A DNA stretch of 64,000 nucleotides from Devosia yakushimensis (GTDB taxonomy: Bacteria > Pseudomonadota > Alphaproteobacteria > Rhizobiales > Devosiaceae), in NCBI RefSeq assembly GCF_030159855.1, contig NZ_BSNG01000001.1:1612001-1676000 (forward strand), in the 5' to 3' direction. The translations under genes and the position numbers were made by a program. The notes under the pieces were generated by a model. That model was not told the DNA's origin, made no database searches, and saw nothing but the letters and a program-made list of their open reading frames with translations. The first letter of the stretch is position 1. Every line of letters starts with the position of its first letter. Of the stretch, positions 27,708-37,075 are shown piece by piece.

Positions 27708-30380
27708 ATGGCTACCAAGAGAATGCTGGTGGATGCCATCCACCCGGAAGAAACACGGATTGTCGTCACAGCGGGTAACAGGCTCGAGGAGTTCGATTTC
27801 GAATCGGCGACCCGCCGCCAGTTGCGGGGCAATATCTACCTCGCCAAGGTTACGCGCGTAGAGCCCTCGCTGCAGGCCGCTTTCATCGAATACGGCGGCA
27901 ACCGCCACGGCTTCCTCGCTTTCAGCGAAATCCACCCCGATTATTACCAGATCCCCGTTGCCGACCGCGAAGCCCTGCTGCGCGAAGAGCACGAGGACGA
28001 CGATCACCATGACGAGGCGGGTGAGGAGCATATTTCCCTGCCCGAAGGCGTGACCGAGCCGGACGCTGATACCGATACCCAGGACATGGAAGGCGCCAGC
28101 CATATCGAGCAGGCCCCGGCCAATACCGAACCTGTCGAGTCGATCGGCGGGGCGGATGCGCTTGAGGAAGTTCCCGAGCGCCGCCGCCAGAGCCAGAATC
28201 GCCGTCACTACAAGATCCAGGAAGTGATCAAGCGCCGTCAGGTCATGCTGGTGCAGGTGGTCAAGGAAGAGCGCGGCAATAAGGGCGCGGCTCTGACGAC
28301 CTATCTGTCGCTGGCCGGCCGCTATTCGGTGCTGATGCCCAATACCGCCCGTGGCGGCGGCATTTCCCGCAAGATCACCAATGCCGCCGACCGCAAGCGC
28401 CTCAAGGAGATCACCAGCGATCTCGAGGTGCCGCAGGGCATGGGCGTCATTCTGCGCACGGCCGGCGCTTCGCGCACCAAGGCCGAGGTCAAGCGCGACT
28501 TCGAATATCTGATGCGCCTCTGGGAAAGCGTGCGCGAACTGACCCTCAAGAGCCAGGCGCCGTGCCTGGTCTATGAGGAAGGCTCGCTGATCAAGCGCAC
28601 CATTCGCGATCTCTACAACAAGGACATCGACGAAGTTCAGGTCGCGGGCGATGACGCCTATCGCGAGGCCAAGGACTTCATGCGGATGATCATGCCGAGC
28701 CACGCCAAAAACGTGCAGCTCTACAAGGAAGATCAGCCGCTGTTCTCCAAATATGGCATCGAAGCCCAGCTCGACTCGATGTTCTCCCCCACGGTCACCC
28801 TGCCCTCGGGCGGCTATATCGTGATCAATCCGACCGAAGCGCTCGTTTCCATCGACGTGAACTCGGGCCGCTCCACCAAGGAGCACAATATCGAGGACAC
28901 CGCGCTCCAGACCAATCTGGAAGCCGCCGAGGAAGTCAGCCGCCAGCTCCGCCTGCGCGATCTGGCCGGCCTGATCGTCATCGACTTCATCGACATGATG
29001 GAGAACCGGAGCAACCGCGCCGTCGAGCGCAAGCTCAAGGATTGCCTCAAGGACGACCGCGCCCGCATCCAGGTTGGCCGCATCAGCCATTTCGGCCTGA
29101 TGGAAATGAGCCGCCAGCGCATCCGCTTTGGCGTCGTCGAAAGCTCCACCCATAAGTGCCCGATCTGCGATGGCACGGGCCTGGTGCGTTCCACCGAATC
29201 CCTGGCGCTGATGATCATGCGCCATATCGAGGATCACGTGCTGCGCCGCCAGGGGCAGTCGATCAATGTGCGCGTGCCGATCGATGTCGCGCTCTATATC
29301 CTCAACTTCAAGCGCGACACGTTGACGGCGCTGGAAATCCGCAACCATCTCTCGATCACCATCACTGCCGACGGCAAGATGACCGGTCACCAGTTCGCCA
29401 TCGAAAAGGGTGAGGCCCGCGTCTCGGCCTATGCCGATCAGCGCGTGGCCGAACATGTCCGTGTCGACAGTGCGGTCATCGATGACAGCGCCGATGACGA
29501 TATCGTCGAGGACGAGGAGGAAGAAGCAACGGCCGAGGCCGGCGAAAAGCAGGCTTCGGAAACGGGCGAAGGCCGTCGCCGCCGTCGCCGCCGCCGTCGT
29601 GGTGGCGAGCGTGGTGACGACGGTGGTCAGCGCCCGCCGCAGCAGCGTGCAGCCCAGCAGCCAGCAGCCGAGAGCGACGCCGAAGAAGGCGACGATGAGG
29701 GTGAAGAGGGCGACGAGACCGCCGCTTCCGCATCTTCGGATGCCCGTGCCGATGACGAGCCGCGCAAGCGCCGCCGTCGCGGTCGCCGTGGCGGCCGCCG
29801 CAATCGTCGCGATGGCGAGGAAGGCACCGAGGGCAGCGAGACTTCGCCCGCGACTGCCGGCGATGCCGAGCCCGTCGAAGCCGCTAGCGAGACTGTGGCC
29901 GAGGCCGCACCTGCTCCCGCTCCTGAGCCCGTCGCGGTAGAGGCTGAGCCTGTCGCCGAAGCACCGGCCGAGAAGCCGAAGCGGACCCGCCGGCCCCGCA
30001 AGACCGCCGAAGTGCCTGCCGAGATAGCCGTGGCTGAGGTCGCTGTTGTTGAAGCAGCACCGGAGGAAACCCCGGTAGCCGACGAGAAACCCAAGCGGAA
30101 GCCGCGCGCCCGCAAGCCCAAGGCTGAGGTAGCGGAAGCCGCGCCGGCCGAGGCTGCACCGGCCGCGACCGTGGCGGAAGCCGCTCCGGTTGCAGCAGCT
30201 CCGGCTGCCGCTGCGCCCGAACCTGCGGCCGAAGCGCCCAAGCCGCGCCGGGTGAAGAAGGAACTGCCTGCTGAAGGCATCGTGGTGTCATCAAGCACGC
30301 CCAAGGCCGAAGGCGAGACGCCAGAGGAGCCGGAAAAGAAGAAGGTCGGCTGGTGGCAGCGCCGCCTCGGCCTCGGCTAG
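27708..30380 (+). CDS. rne: Ribonuclease E
   Basis: Central endoribonuclease of RNA decay and rRNA/tRNA processing. The ATG at 27708 (MATKRMLVDAIHPEET) follows CGGAG by seven bases; the open frame begins earlier at 27663 without family sequence. The S1 domain is interrupted by an acidic insert (about 85-150, rich in Glu/Asp), as in other alphaproteobacterial RNase E. Then come the RNase H-like and DNase I-like domains with SIDVNSGRSTKEHN and VIDFIDMMENRSN, and the Zn-link CPICDGTG. After about residue 560 the protein is a disordered Arg-rich, then Ala/Pro/Glu-rich scaffold of about 330 residues ending in KKVGWWQRRLGLG, the likely degradosome platform. Confidence 0.96.
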   Translation: MATKRMLVDAIHPEETRIVVTAGNRLEEFDFESATRRQLRGNIYLAKVTRVEPSLQAAFIEYGGNRHGFLAFSEIHPDYYQIPVADREALLREEHEDDDHHDEAGEEHISLPEGVTEPDADTDTQDMEGASHIEQAPANTEPVESIGGADALEEVPERRRQSQNRRHYKIQEVIKRRQVMLVQVVKEERGNKGAALTTYLSLAGRYSVLMPNTARGGGISRKITNAADRKRLKEITSDLEVPQGMGVILRTAGASRTKAEVKRDFEYLMRLWESVRELTLKSQAPCLVYEEGSLIKRTIRDLYNKDIDEVQVAGDDAYREAKDFMRMIMPSHAKNVQLYKEDQPLFSKYGIEAQLDSMFSPTVTLPSGGYIVINPTEALVSIDVNSGRSTKEHNIEDTALQTNLEAAEEVSRQLRLRDLAGLIVIDFIDMMENRSNRAVERKLKDCLKDDRARIQVGRISHFGLMEMSRQRIRFGVVESSTHKCPICDGTGLVRSTESLALMIMRHIEDHVLRRQGQSINVRVPIDVALYILNFKRDTLTALEIRNHLSITITADGKMTGHQFAIEKGEARVSAYADQRVAEHVRVDSAVIDDSADDDIVEDEEEEATAEAGEKQASETGEGRRRRRRRRRGGERGDDGGQRPPQQRAAQQPAAESDAEEGDDEGEEGDETAASASSDARADDEPRKRRRRGRRGGRRNRRDGEEGTEGSETSPATAGDAEPVEAASETVAEAAPAPAPEPVAVEAEPVAEAPAEKPKRTRRPRKTAEVPAEIAVAEVAVVEAAPEETPVADEKPKRKPRARKPKAEVAEAAPAEAAPAATVAEAAPVAAAPAAAAPEPAAEAPKPRRVKKELPAEGIVVSSSTPKAEGETPEEPEKKKVGWWQRRLGLG

Positions 30381-30402
30381 GCGAAGCCAGTCATAAGCTT
30401 TA

Positions 30403-30433
30403 GAAAGGCGGCATTCATGCCGCCTTTCGTTTT
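30403..30433 (+). terminator. Intrinsic terminator after rne
   Basis: GAAAGGCGGCAT (30403-30414) pairs with ATGCCGCCTTTC (30417-30428) and is followed by GTTTTCC. It ends rne and separates it from the WYL regulator gene, which starts 16 bases further on. Confidence 0.82.
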
Positions 30434-30448
30434 CCTGGGCTTTGAAAC

Positions 30449-31135
30449 ATGTCTCGCGCCGCCCGATTGCTCGATCTGTTGCAGGCCCTGCGCAACCGCA
30501 CCGTGCCGGTGAGTGGTCAGGACCTCGCCGCCGAGCTGGGCATTTCCATTCGTACATTCTATCGCGATATAGCGACCCTGCAGGCGCAAGGCGCTGATAT
30601 TCAGGGCGAACCGGGGCTGGGCTATATATTGCGGCCCGGCTTTACCCTGCCGCCGCTGATGTTCAGCGCCGACGAGATCGAGGCTTTGGTCCTGGGGTCT
30701 CGATGGGTGGCTGCGCGCTCGTCGGATGGCCGGCTCAGCGCTTCTGCCCAGCAGGCCCTCAGCAAGATCACGGCGGTATTGCCTGCCGATTTACGCGACC
30801 GCGTCGAGGCGACGAACTTGTTGGTGCGCCGTAGCAGCAATGCAGATCGCATCGACGCCGCGGAAATCCGGCTGGCAATTCGTGGCGAATACAAGCTGCG
30901 CATCCGCTATCGCAGTCTGGGCGGCGACCTCTCGACCAGGACGATCTGGCCGTTCCTGATCGGTTTCTTTGAGGACGCCAGGATCGTTGCGGGTTGGTGC
31001 GAACTGCGCCAGGACTATCGGCATTTCCGCATCGACCTGATCGAAAACATCGAGCGGCTGGCCGAACGCTATCCCAAGCGCCGGGCCGTCATGCTGCGGG
31101 AATGGCGTGCCATCTACACCGGCAAGCACCTCTAG
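30449..31135 (+). CDS. HTH/WYL-domain transcriptional regulator, YafY family
   Basis: A 228-residue DNA-binding regulator. The N-terminal HTH_11 winged helix (about 1-58) includes VSGQDLAAELGISIRTFYRDI. The WYL sensor domain (about 140-215) contains LRIRYRSLGGDLSTRTIWPF and the core GFFEDARIVAGWCELRQDYR. WYL domains bind small ligands or nucleic acid. The VOC gene 118 bases downstream on the same strand is its likely target, a pairing seen in many proteobacteria. A long palindrome separates them. Confidence 0.9.
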   Translation: MSRAARLLDLLQALRNRTVPVSGQDLAAELGISIRTFYRDIATLQAQGADIQGEPGLGYILRPGFTLPPLMFSADEIEALVLGSRWVAARSSDGRLSASAQQALSKITAVLPADLRDRVEATNLLVRRSSNADRIDAAEIRLAIRGEYKLRIRYRSLGGDLSTRTIWPFLIGFFEDARIVAGWCELRQDYRHFRIDLIENIERLAERYPKRRAVMLREWRAIYTGKHL

Positions 31136-31188
31136 GGCCAATCGACATTCACTCAGGCTAGCATCAGCTGAATGTCGATTGGCCCTAG
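31132..31188. repeat. Perfect 20-base palindrome, full copy of a dispersed repeat
   Basis: CTAGGGCCAATCGACATTCA (31132-31151) is perfectly complementary to 31169-31188 with a 17-base loop. The left arm begins inside the stop codon of the WYL regulator gene. One arm plus part of the loop recurs at 23177-23204 with two mismatches in 28 bases, so this is a dispersed intergenic element, not a one-off terminator. No T-run follows. Confidence 0.85.
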
Positions 31189-31252
31189 GACCACTGCCGA
31201 AAACTGACAGTCCATGGCCCTAGACTGACCTCCATCAGAAAAGGAGGTCGTG

Positions 31253-31627
31253 ATGACCACATTGAACTATCTGCTGCTGGCCGTTGCCGATCCGCCCAAG
31301 AGCGAGACGTTCTATTCGCGCCTGCTGGGCCAGGAGCCTGTGCAGAAAGCACCGACCTTTGTGCTCTACGTGCTGCCCAATGGCATCAAATTAGGGCTGT
31401 GGATCAAGGACGAGATGGTGCCCCGGCCCCTGCCCCCCGGCGGCGTCGAGGTGACGTTCAGCGAACCCGACAAGGACGCCGTCAGCGCCACCTACGCGAC
31501 ATGGAAGCAGCGCGGCGCTACCATCGTGCAGGAGCCCACCGATATGGATTTCGGCTTTACCTTCGCCGCGCGTGATCCAGATGGCTATGTGCTGCGTGTC
31601 TTCAGCCGGGCGGAAAATCCGCGCTAG
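31253..31627 (+). CDS. VOC-superfamily protein (glyoxalase/bleomycin-resistance-like)
   Basis: A 124-residue VOC-fold protein: MTTLNYLLLAVADPPKSETF at the N-terminus and FTFAARDPDGYVLRVFSRAE at the C-terminus. The usual metal His/Glu positions are not obvious (Asn5 and Val in VLRVF), which points to a binding protein of the PhnB/drug-binding kind more than a metalloenzyme. ATG at 31253 is chosen because AAGGAGG lies five bases upstream; GTG one codon earlier is too close to it. Its TAG overlaps the convergent PEP mutase stop within one CTAG. Confidence 0.82.
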   Translation: MTTLNYLLLAVADPPKSETFYSRLLGQEPVQKAPTFVLYVLPNGIKLGLWIKDEMVPRPLPPGGVEVTFSEPDKDAVSATYATWKQRGATIVQEPTDMDFGFTFAARDPDGYVLRVFSRAENPR

Positions 31628-32388
31628 GCAAAGACGTCTGCGGCCTGCCTGGTCAGCTCGGTCATGGCCTTACGATAGGGCCCTGGCCCGTAGCTGATGC
31701 GGGCGACGCCCAATGCTCCGAGCTCGGAATGTCCGGGCACGCCGGATGACTTCATAACATTGACCGGCAAAGCCACCTCGCGGCACACCGTGCCAATCAG
31801 CCCGGGATCAGCCAATCCTGGAACGAAGAACCCACTGGCGCCCGCAGCCTTATAGGCCTTGCCGCGCTCGATCGCCTCGCCCACCAAACCGGCGTGGCGA
31901 TCGGCCGGCGCCTGCAGGAACAGATCGGTTCGCGCATTGATAAAGAAGTCCGGCAGCACTGTGCTGGCGGCAGTCCGGATCGCATCGATCCGCGCCTGCT
32001 GGTCGGTAATGGGATAGACGGCGTCGCCCCTGTCGACGACCTGGTCCTCGAAATTGATGCCGACGACACCTAATGCAATCAGCCGCATGACATTCGCGGC
32101 CGCCTCTTGCGGCGCTTCCGCATAGGCGCCTTCGAAGTCGATGCTCACCGGCAGATCGACACTGGCCACGATGCGTCCAGCAACCTGTTCGAGAAGAGCC
32201 AATGGCAGGGCCTGGCCGTCCTGATAGCCCTGCGCGGCTGCCACCGACCAACTTCCGGTGCCGATAGCCTTGGCACCCGCCGCCGCAATGGCGATGGCGC
32301 TGCCGGCATCCCATGCGTTGTAGATGACCAGCGGGTTGCCCGGCACGTGCAGGCTGGCGAACTGACTGGCTTTGGCGGTCTGCGACAT
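31624..32388 (-). CDS. Isocitrate lyase/PEP phosphonomutase family protein
   Basis: A 254-residue TIM-barrel protein of the PEPM/ICL superfamily. Visible motifs are YNAWDAGSAIAIAAAGAKAI, metal-binding SIDFEGAYAE and GINFEDQ, and FFINARTDLFL. It lacks the isocitrate lyase KKCGH loop, so C-C or C-P bond chemistry on an unknown 2-oxo-type substrate is likelier than glyoxylate-cycle function. ATG at 32388 follows AAGGAT; the open frame reaches 32448 without family sequence. Confidence 0.85.
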   Translation of the reverse strand: MSQTAKASQFASLHVPGNPLVIYNAWDAGSAIAIAAAGAKAIGTGSWSVAAAQGYQDGQALPLALLEQVAGRIVASVDLPVSIDFEGAYAEAPQEAAANVMRLIALGVVGINFEDQVVDRGDAVYPITDQQARIDAIRTAASTVLPDFFINARTDLFLQAPADRHAGLVGEAIERGKAYKAAGASGFFVPGLADPGLIGTVCREVALPVNVMKSSGVPGHSELGALGVARISYGPGPYRKAMTELTRQAADVFA

Positions 32389-32465
32389 TGCTGATCCTTG
32401 TCTGGTTACATACCGACCGGCTCGGCAAAGCCCGCGGCGAATCTCCACCCGGTTTTGACGGTCAT

Positions 32466-33611
32466 TTAAGCGAGAAACTTCCGCATCCGCTCCAACGCCA
32501 CTTCGATGCTCTCACGTTTGCCGGCATAGGAGAACCGGACATAGCCATTGCCGTCGGTCCTGTCGAAGTCGATGCCGGGGGTTATGGCTACGCCGGCGGC
32601 CTCAAGCATCGATTCACAAAACGCCATGGAGTCGTTGGAAAACCTGCCAATTCCGGCATAGGCGTAGAAAGCGCCATCCGAGGGACTGCCGATCTCAAAG
32701 CCCAGATCATGCAGCCCTGCATCCAGCAGCGCCCGGTTGACCGCATAGCCCGCCTTTTGCTCCTCGGCATAATCTCGCTCGGCCAGGGCAGCCGTTGCCG
32801 CGATCTGGCTCAGCGTCGGTGCCGAAATGAACAGGTTCTGCTGCAGAATCTCCGCACGGCGGATCAGCTCGTCCGGCAGCACCATCCAGCCAATGCGCCA
32901 GCCGGTCATGCAGTAATATTTCGAGAAGCTGTTGATGATGATGGCGTCGCGCGTCAGCTCGAGCGCGCTGACTGAGGGGCCGCGATAGTCGAGCCCATGG
33001 TAGATCTCGTCGGAAATCAGCCTTACGCCCAGCCGCTTGCAGGTCACGACGATATCAGCGAGCCCTGCCCCGTCGACGCTGGCGCCGGTTGGATTGGCGG
33101 GACTGGCAAACAGCAGCCCGTCAAAGGGTTCTCGCGCATGAGCGGCCGCAATATCGGCGCCGGTCAGGCGCCAGCCATTGGCGGCTGTCAGCGGGATTTC
33201 GGCAATGCCGAAGCCAAGCCCCAGAAGCGTGTTCACATAGGCCGGATAGCCGGGCCGGGTGATGGCGATGCGGGCGCCGGGCCGGAACGCGGTATGGAAG
33301 GCCAGGATGAAGCCTGCCGATGAACCCATCGTGCAGATAATCGAATCGGGGTCGACCGAAACAGCGTGCTGGGCGGAATAGTAGGCCGTCAGTCCCTCGC
33401 GCAGTTCGCCCAGCCCCTTGGCATTGGTATAGCCATGGGCATCGGGCAACACGCGGCGCACCGCCTCGATCACCTTCGGGGCCGGCGGAGCGCCGGGCTC
33501 GCCGACTTCGAGATGACACACCATGCGTCCGGACGCCTCGATCGCCTTGGCGCGCTTCAATATTTCCATGGCATGGAATGGCATGAGGCCATCGGCGGGC
33601 GCTTCGGTCAT
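32466..33611 (-). CDS. Class I/II aminotransferase
   Basis: PLP-dependent aminotransferase of the aspartate aminotransferase fold family. The 381 residues contain HLEVGEPGAPPAPKV, ITRPGYPAYVN, FASPANPTGASVDG, ISDEIYHGLDY and the PLP lysine in NSFSKYYCMTGWRIGW. Fold and cofactor are clear but the substrate amino acid is not. ATG at 33611 (MTEAPADGLMPF) has GGAG seven bases upstream, so the open-frame extension to 33668 is dropped. It lies 77 bases upstream of the PEP mutase-like gene on the same strand and is divergent from the DsbA-like gene. Confidence 0.9.
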   Translation of the reverse strand: MTEAPADGLMPFHAMEILKRAKAIEASGRMVCHLEVGEPGAPPAPKVIEAVRRVLPDAHGYTNAKGLGELREGLTAYYSAQHAVSVDPDSIICTMGSSAGFILAFHTAFRPGARIAITRPGYPAYVNTLLGLGFGIAEIPLTAANGWRLTGADIAAAHAREPFDGLLFASPANPTGASVDGAGLADIVVTCKRLGVRLISDEIYHGLDYRGPSVSALELTRDAIIINSFSKYYCMTGWRIGWMVLPDELIRRAEILQQNLFISAPTLSQIAATAALAERDYAEEQKAGYAVNRALLDAGLHDLGFEIGSPSDGAFYAYAGIGRFSNDSMAFCESMLEAAGVAITPGIDFDRTDGNGYVRFSYAGKRESIEVALERMRKFLA

Positions 33612-33762
33612 AACGGGCTCCAGTGTTGCATCCGGCCTAGCCCGAACAGCGTTGCGTCTCAACAACAATTGGTGATGAGGCGAACGGTCTCTTCATCCCC
33701 GGCTGCTATTCTGCGCAAACCTCTGCTAGAAGGCAGAAAACCAACTAGCCGGAGCCAGCCCT

Positions 33763-34614
33763 ATGTCGCGCGTTACCCTTGCCCTTGTCGCCCTTGTGGG
33801 CATTCTGGCGGGAGCGCTTGGCTATTCGGTCTTCAACAAGCCCGCACCACAGACCGATGCGGTGGCGGTTCGGGCAATTGTGGATGAGGCATTGGCAGCA
33901 CGGGCCGCGGCCGAACCGGCGCAGGCTGTGGCGGCCATCGACCCGGCGGAACTCAATCCGCTCATCGAAGACTATCTGATGAGCGACCCCAAAATCCTGC
34001 AGCGCATGTCCGTAGCGCTCGACAGCACGCTGCAAGGCGAGCAACGCCAGCAGGCCACTACGGCCATTGCCTCCATGCGCGACAAGATTTTCAACGATCC
34101 CGACCAGGTCGTGCTCGGCAATCCCGATGGCGATGTGACGCTGGTCGAGTTCTTCGACTATAATTGCGGCTATTGCCGCAGCGCCCTGCCCGATCTGGCA
34201 ACCCTGTTGGCCGAGGACCCGAACCTGCGCGTGGTACTCAAGGAATTTCCCATTCTCTCCAACGAATCCATCGACGCCGCGCGGATCGCGGTCTTGGTGG
34301 GCAAGGCCGATGTTGACTACTGGAGCTTTCACGAAGCGCTGTTTTCGAGCCGCGGCCAGGTCGACAAGGGCGTGGCGCTCGCCGCGGCAAGCGAACTGGG
34401 CCTGAGCCCGGTAAACCTCGAGATGCAGATGGGCGAGCCCCGCGTTTCGCAGGCCATCCAGACCTCCTACGAGATTGCCAAGGCGCTCAATATCACCGGC
34501 ACACCGACATATATCATCGGCAATGAGATCATTCCGGGCGCCATCGGCATCGATGAGCTGCGTTCGAGGATCGCCAATATACGCGAATGCGGCGAGGCGC
34601 AGTGCCAAGGGTGA
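33763..34614 (+). CDS. DsbA-family thiol:disulfide oxidoreductase
   Basis: Exported thioredoxin-fold oxidoreductase, 283 residues. An N-terminal membrane/signal segment (about 4-21) precedes an Ala-rich helical stretch (about 35-110). The DsbA-like domain carries the redox motif CGYC in FFDYNCGYCRSALPDL and the cis-Pro loop TGTPTYI. The helical region resembles the dimerising N-terminus of Com1/ScsC-like proteins, so it may be an isomerase. It is the first gene of a plus-strand series leading to aroQ; a CCGGCC/GGCCGG hairpin (34664-34682) lies before aroQ. Confidence 0.88.
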   Translation: MSRVTLALVALVGILAGALGYSVFNKPAPQTDAVAVRAIVDEALAARAAAEPAQAVAAIDPAELNPLIEDYLMSDPKILQRMSVALDSTLQGEQRQQATTAIASMRDKIFNDPDQVVLGNPDGDVTLVEFFDYNCGYCRSALPDLATLLAEDPNLRVVLKEFPILSNESIDAARIAVLVGKADVDYWSFHEALFSSRGQVDKGVALAAASELGLSPVNLEMQMGEPRVSQAIQTSYEIAKALNITGTPTYIIGNEIIPGAIGIDELRSRIANIRECGEAQCQG

Positions 34615-34708
34615 GCTTTCCAGAAAGCGCAGGTTTTTTGCCTTTTCGGTGCATTTCGTGTAACCGGCCTTGCGTCGGCCGGAATGGCCGGTGCACAAGG
34701 CAAAAATA

Positions 34709-35146
34709 ATGGCAAAGCGCGTTCTCGTCCTCAACGGCCCGAACCTCAATCTGCTCGGCATGCGCGAGCCTGAAATCTATGGGCGCACCACGCTCAGCGA
34801 TATCGAGGCCCTCTGCCGGTCGGCAGGAGATGAGCTGCGCCTTGCGGTCGATTTCCGCCAGTCCAATCATGAGGGCGAACTGGTCACCTGGATTCAAGAG
34901 GCCCGCAACGGCGCCGATGCGATCCTGATCAATCCGGCCGCCTATTCGCATACTTCTGTCGCCATTCACGATGCCCTCAAGGCGGTTGGCCTGCCGGTCG
35001 CCGAAGTGCATCTGTCCAACATCCATCAGCGTGAGCCATTCCGGCATCACTCCTATGTCTCGGCCGTCGCCTATGGCGTCATTTGCGGCTTCGGGGCGGC
35101 GGGGTATAAACTGGCGCTCCACGCTTTGGCCGAAAAACTCAAATAA
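34709..35146 (+). CDS. aroQ: Type II 3-dehydroquinate dehydratase
   Basis: Third step of the shikimate pathway. The 145 residues contain LVLNGPNLNLLGMREPEIYG (lid loop with the catalytic Tyr), FRQSNHEGELV, ILINPAAYSHTSVA and EVHLSNIHQREPFRHHSY (catalytic His region). ATG at 34709 matches the family start. The gene lies 35 bases before accB, the usual alphaproteobacterial aroQ-accB-accC block. Confidence 0.96.
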   Translation: MAKRVLVLNGPNLNLLGMREPEIYGRTTLSDIEALCRSAGDELRLAVDFRQSNHEGELVTWIQEARNGADAILINPAAYSHTSVAIHDALKAVGLPVAEVHLSNIHQREPFRHHSYVSAVAYGVICGFGAAGYKLALHALAEKLK

Positions 35147-35181
35147 CGCTTCGACGCGGAAAACGCGGGAGACCGAAAAGA

Positions 35182-35673
35182 ATGACCAAGTCATCGCAAG
35201 TGGATCAGGATCTGATCCGATCCATTGCCGAACTGCTCAACAAGGAAAACCTCGCCGAGATCGAGATCGAGCAGGAGGACTTCCGGGTCCGCGTCACCCG
35301 CTCCTACGCCAATGAAGGCGTGACCTACGCGGCCCCGCCGGTGCATTATGCGCAGCCGGCCCCGGGCCCGGCCTCGATTGCTCCTGCCGGCTCGGTGCCG
35401 GCTGCCGCAGCGCCCGCGGTCGAAGACCTTTCGTCCAATCCGGGCACCCTCACCTCCCCCATGGTCGGCACCGCCTATCGCTCGCCTGAGCCCGGCAAGC
35501 CGCCTTTCGCCGATATCGGCACCAAGGTCTCCGAAGGTCAGACCGTGCTGATCATCGAGGCGATGAAGACCATGAACCAGATTCCGGCGCATCGCTCGGG
35601 CACCGTCACCCGCATTCTGGTCGATGATGCACAGCCCGTCGAATATGGCGAGCCGCTCGTCGTCATCGAGTAA
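35182..35673 (+). CDS. accB: Biotin carboxyl carrier protein of acetyl-CoA carboxylase
   Basis: Carries biotin between AccC and the carboxyltransferase in the first step of fatty acid synthesis. The 163 residues comprise an N-terminal dimerisation segment (about 1-50), an Ala/Pro-rich linker (50-80) and a C-terminal biotinyl domain with the modified Lys in EAMKTMNQI. ATG at 35182 follows GGAGACCG. The accC gene follows after 12 bases. Confidence 0.96.
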   Translation: MTKSSQVDQDLIRSIAELLNKENLAEIEIEQEDFRVRVTRSYANEGVTYAAPPVHYAQPAPGPASIAPAGSVPAAAAPAVEDLSSNPGTLTSPMVGTAYRSPEPGKPPFADIGTKVSEGQTVLIIEAMKTMNQIPAHRSGTVTRILVDDAQPVEYGEPLVVIE

Positions 35674-35685
35674 GGGGGAACTTCC

Positions 35686-37032
35686 ATGTTCCAGAAGGTC
35701 CTCATCGCCAATCGCGGCGAGATTGCGCTGCGTATCCTGCGCGCGTGCAAGGAGCTCGGCATCCAGACCGTGGCGGTGCATTCCACCGCCGACGCCAATG
35801 CCATGCATGTGCGCCTGGCTGACGAAAGCGTCTGCATCGGCCCCAATGCGGCCAAGGACAGCTATCTCAACATCCCCGCCATCATGGCGGCCTGCGAGAT
35901 CACTGGTGCCGACGCCGTGCATCCGGGCTATGGCTTTTTGTCCGAGAATGCCCGTTTCGCCAAAATACTGACCGAGCACAACGTTACCTTCATCGGCCCG
36001 TCGGCGCACCATATCGAGATTATGGGCGACAAGATCACCGCCAAGAAGACTGCCGTCGAACTCGGCATTCCGGTGGTTCCCGGATCGGCCGGCGCCGTCG
36101 ATACGGAGCAGGATGCGCTGCGGACCGCCAAGGAAATCGGCTATCCGGTGCTGATCAAGGCGACGGCCGGCGGCGGCGGGCGCGGCATGAAGGTCGCGCT
36201 GACCGAAAAGGACCTGCTGATCGCCTGGTCGACGGCGCGTTCGGAAGCCAAGGCCGCATTCGGCAACGATTCCGTCTATATGGAAAAGTATCTCGGCAAG
36301 CCGCGCCATATCGAGGTGCAGGTGCTGGGCGATGGCCAGGGCAATGCCGTGCATCTGGGCGTACGCGACTGCTCGCTGCAGCGCCGCCACCAGAAGGTCT
36401 GGGAAGAGGCCGGTGGCCCGACGATTCTGCCGGAAGAACGCGACAAGATCGGCGAAATCTGCGCCGCCGCGATGCGCAAGCTCTCCTATTCGGGTGCCGG
36501 CACGATCGAATTCCTCTACGAGAATGGCGAGTTCTATTTCATCGAAATGAACACGCGCCTGCAGGTGGAGCACCCGGTCACCGAGCGCATCACCGGCATC
36601 GATATCGTCTACGAGCAGATCCGCGTGGCCTCGGGCGAGAAGCTCTCGCTGACGCAGGACAATGTGCAATTCTATGGCCATGCCATCGAGGTGCGCATCA
36701 ATGCGGAAGACCCACAGACCTTTGCGCCCTCGCCGGGCACGATCACCTTTTATCACCCTGCGGGTGGCGTCGGGGTGCGTGTCGATTCCGCCGTCTATCA
36801 GGGCTACAAAATCCCGCCCTATTACGACTCGCTGATCGGCAAGCTCATCGTCTATGGCCGCACTCGCGAAGAGTGCCTGCAGCGCCTGCGCCGCGCGGTC
36901 GATGAATTCGTGGTCGACGGGGTCAAGACCACCCTGCCCCTGTTCCAGCGTCTCATCAAGGAACCCGATATCCTGGCGGGCAATTACGACATTCACTGGC
37001 TTGAAAAGTATCTGGCCGAGAACAAAGTTTGA
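35686..37032 (+). CDS. accC: Biotin carboxylase subunit of acetyl-CoA carboxylase
   Basis: ATP-grasp enzyme that carboxylates biotin on AccB. The 448 residues show the N-terminal IANRGEIALRILRACKELGI, the Gly-rich ATP loop KATAGGGGRGMK, the LQRRHQKVWEEAGGP segment, FIEMNTRLQVEHPVTE (catalytic Glu/Arg) and a C-terminal IPPYYDSLIGKLIVYG. The length and start are standard, behind AAGGGGGAA. Confidence 0.97.
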   Translation: MFQKVLIANRGEIALRILRACKELGIQTVAVHSTADANAMHVRLADESVCIGPNAAKDSYLNIPAIMAACEITGADAVHPGYGFLSENARFAKILTEHNVTFIGPSAHHIEIMGDKITAKKTAVELGIPVVPGSAGAVDTEQDALRTAKEIGYPVLIKATAGGGGRGMKVALTEKDLLIAWSTARSEAKAAFGNDSVYMEKYLGKPRHIEVQVLGDGQGNAVHLGVRDCSLQRRHQKVWEEAGGPTILPEERDKIGEICAAAMRKLSYSGAGTIEFLYENGEFYFIEMNTRLQVEHPVTERITGIDIVYEQIRVASGEKLSLTQDNVQFYGHAIEVRINAEDPQTFAPSPGTITFYHPAGGVGVRVDSAVYQGYKIPPYYDSLIGKLIVYGRTREECLQRLRRAVDEFVVDGVKTTLPLFQRLIKEPDILAGNYDIHWLEKYLAENKV

Positions 37033-37038
37033 TGGAGG

Positions 37039-37056
37039 GGGCGCTGCGGCGCCCTT
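37039..37056 (+). terminator. Weak hairpin between accC and aat
   Basis: GGGCGC (37039-37044) pairs with GCGCCC (37049-37054) around TGCG, followed by TTTCTG. It fits a short intrinsic terminator or attenuator 22 bases before the aat start; with six base pairs and a broken T-run it is probably leaky. Confidence 0.5.
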
Positions 37057-37075
37057 TCTGTTTCAAGGATCGTCC

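Noticed and set aside
27621..29456. Minus-strand open frame of 611 codons over rne
   Set aside because: Shadow of the RNase E coding strand, with no ribosome site or family resemblance.
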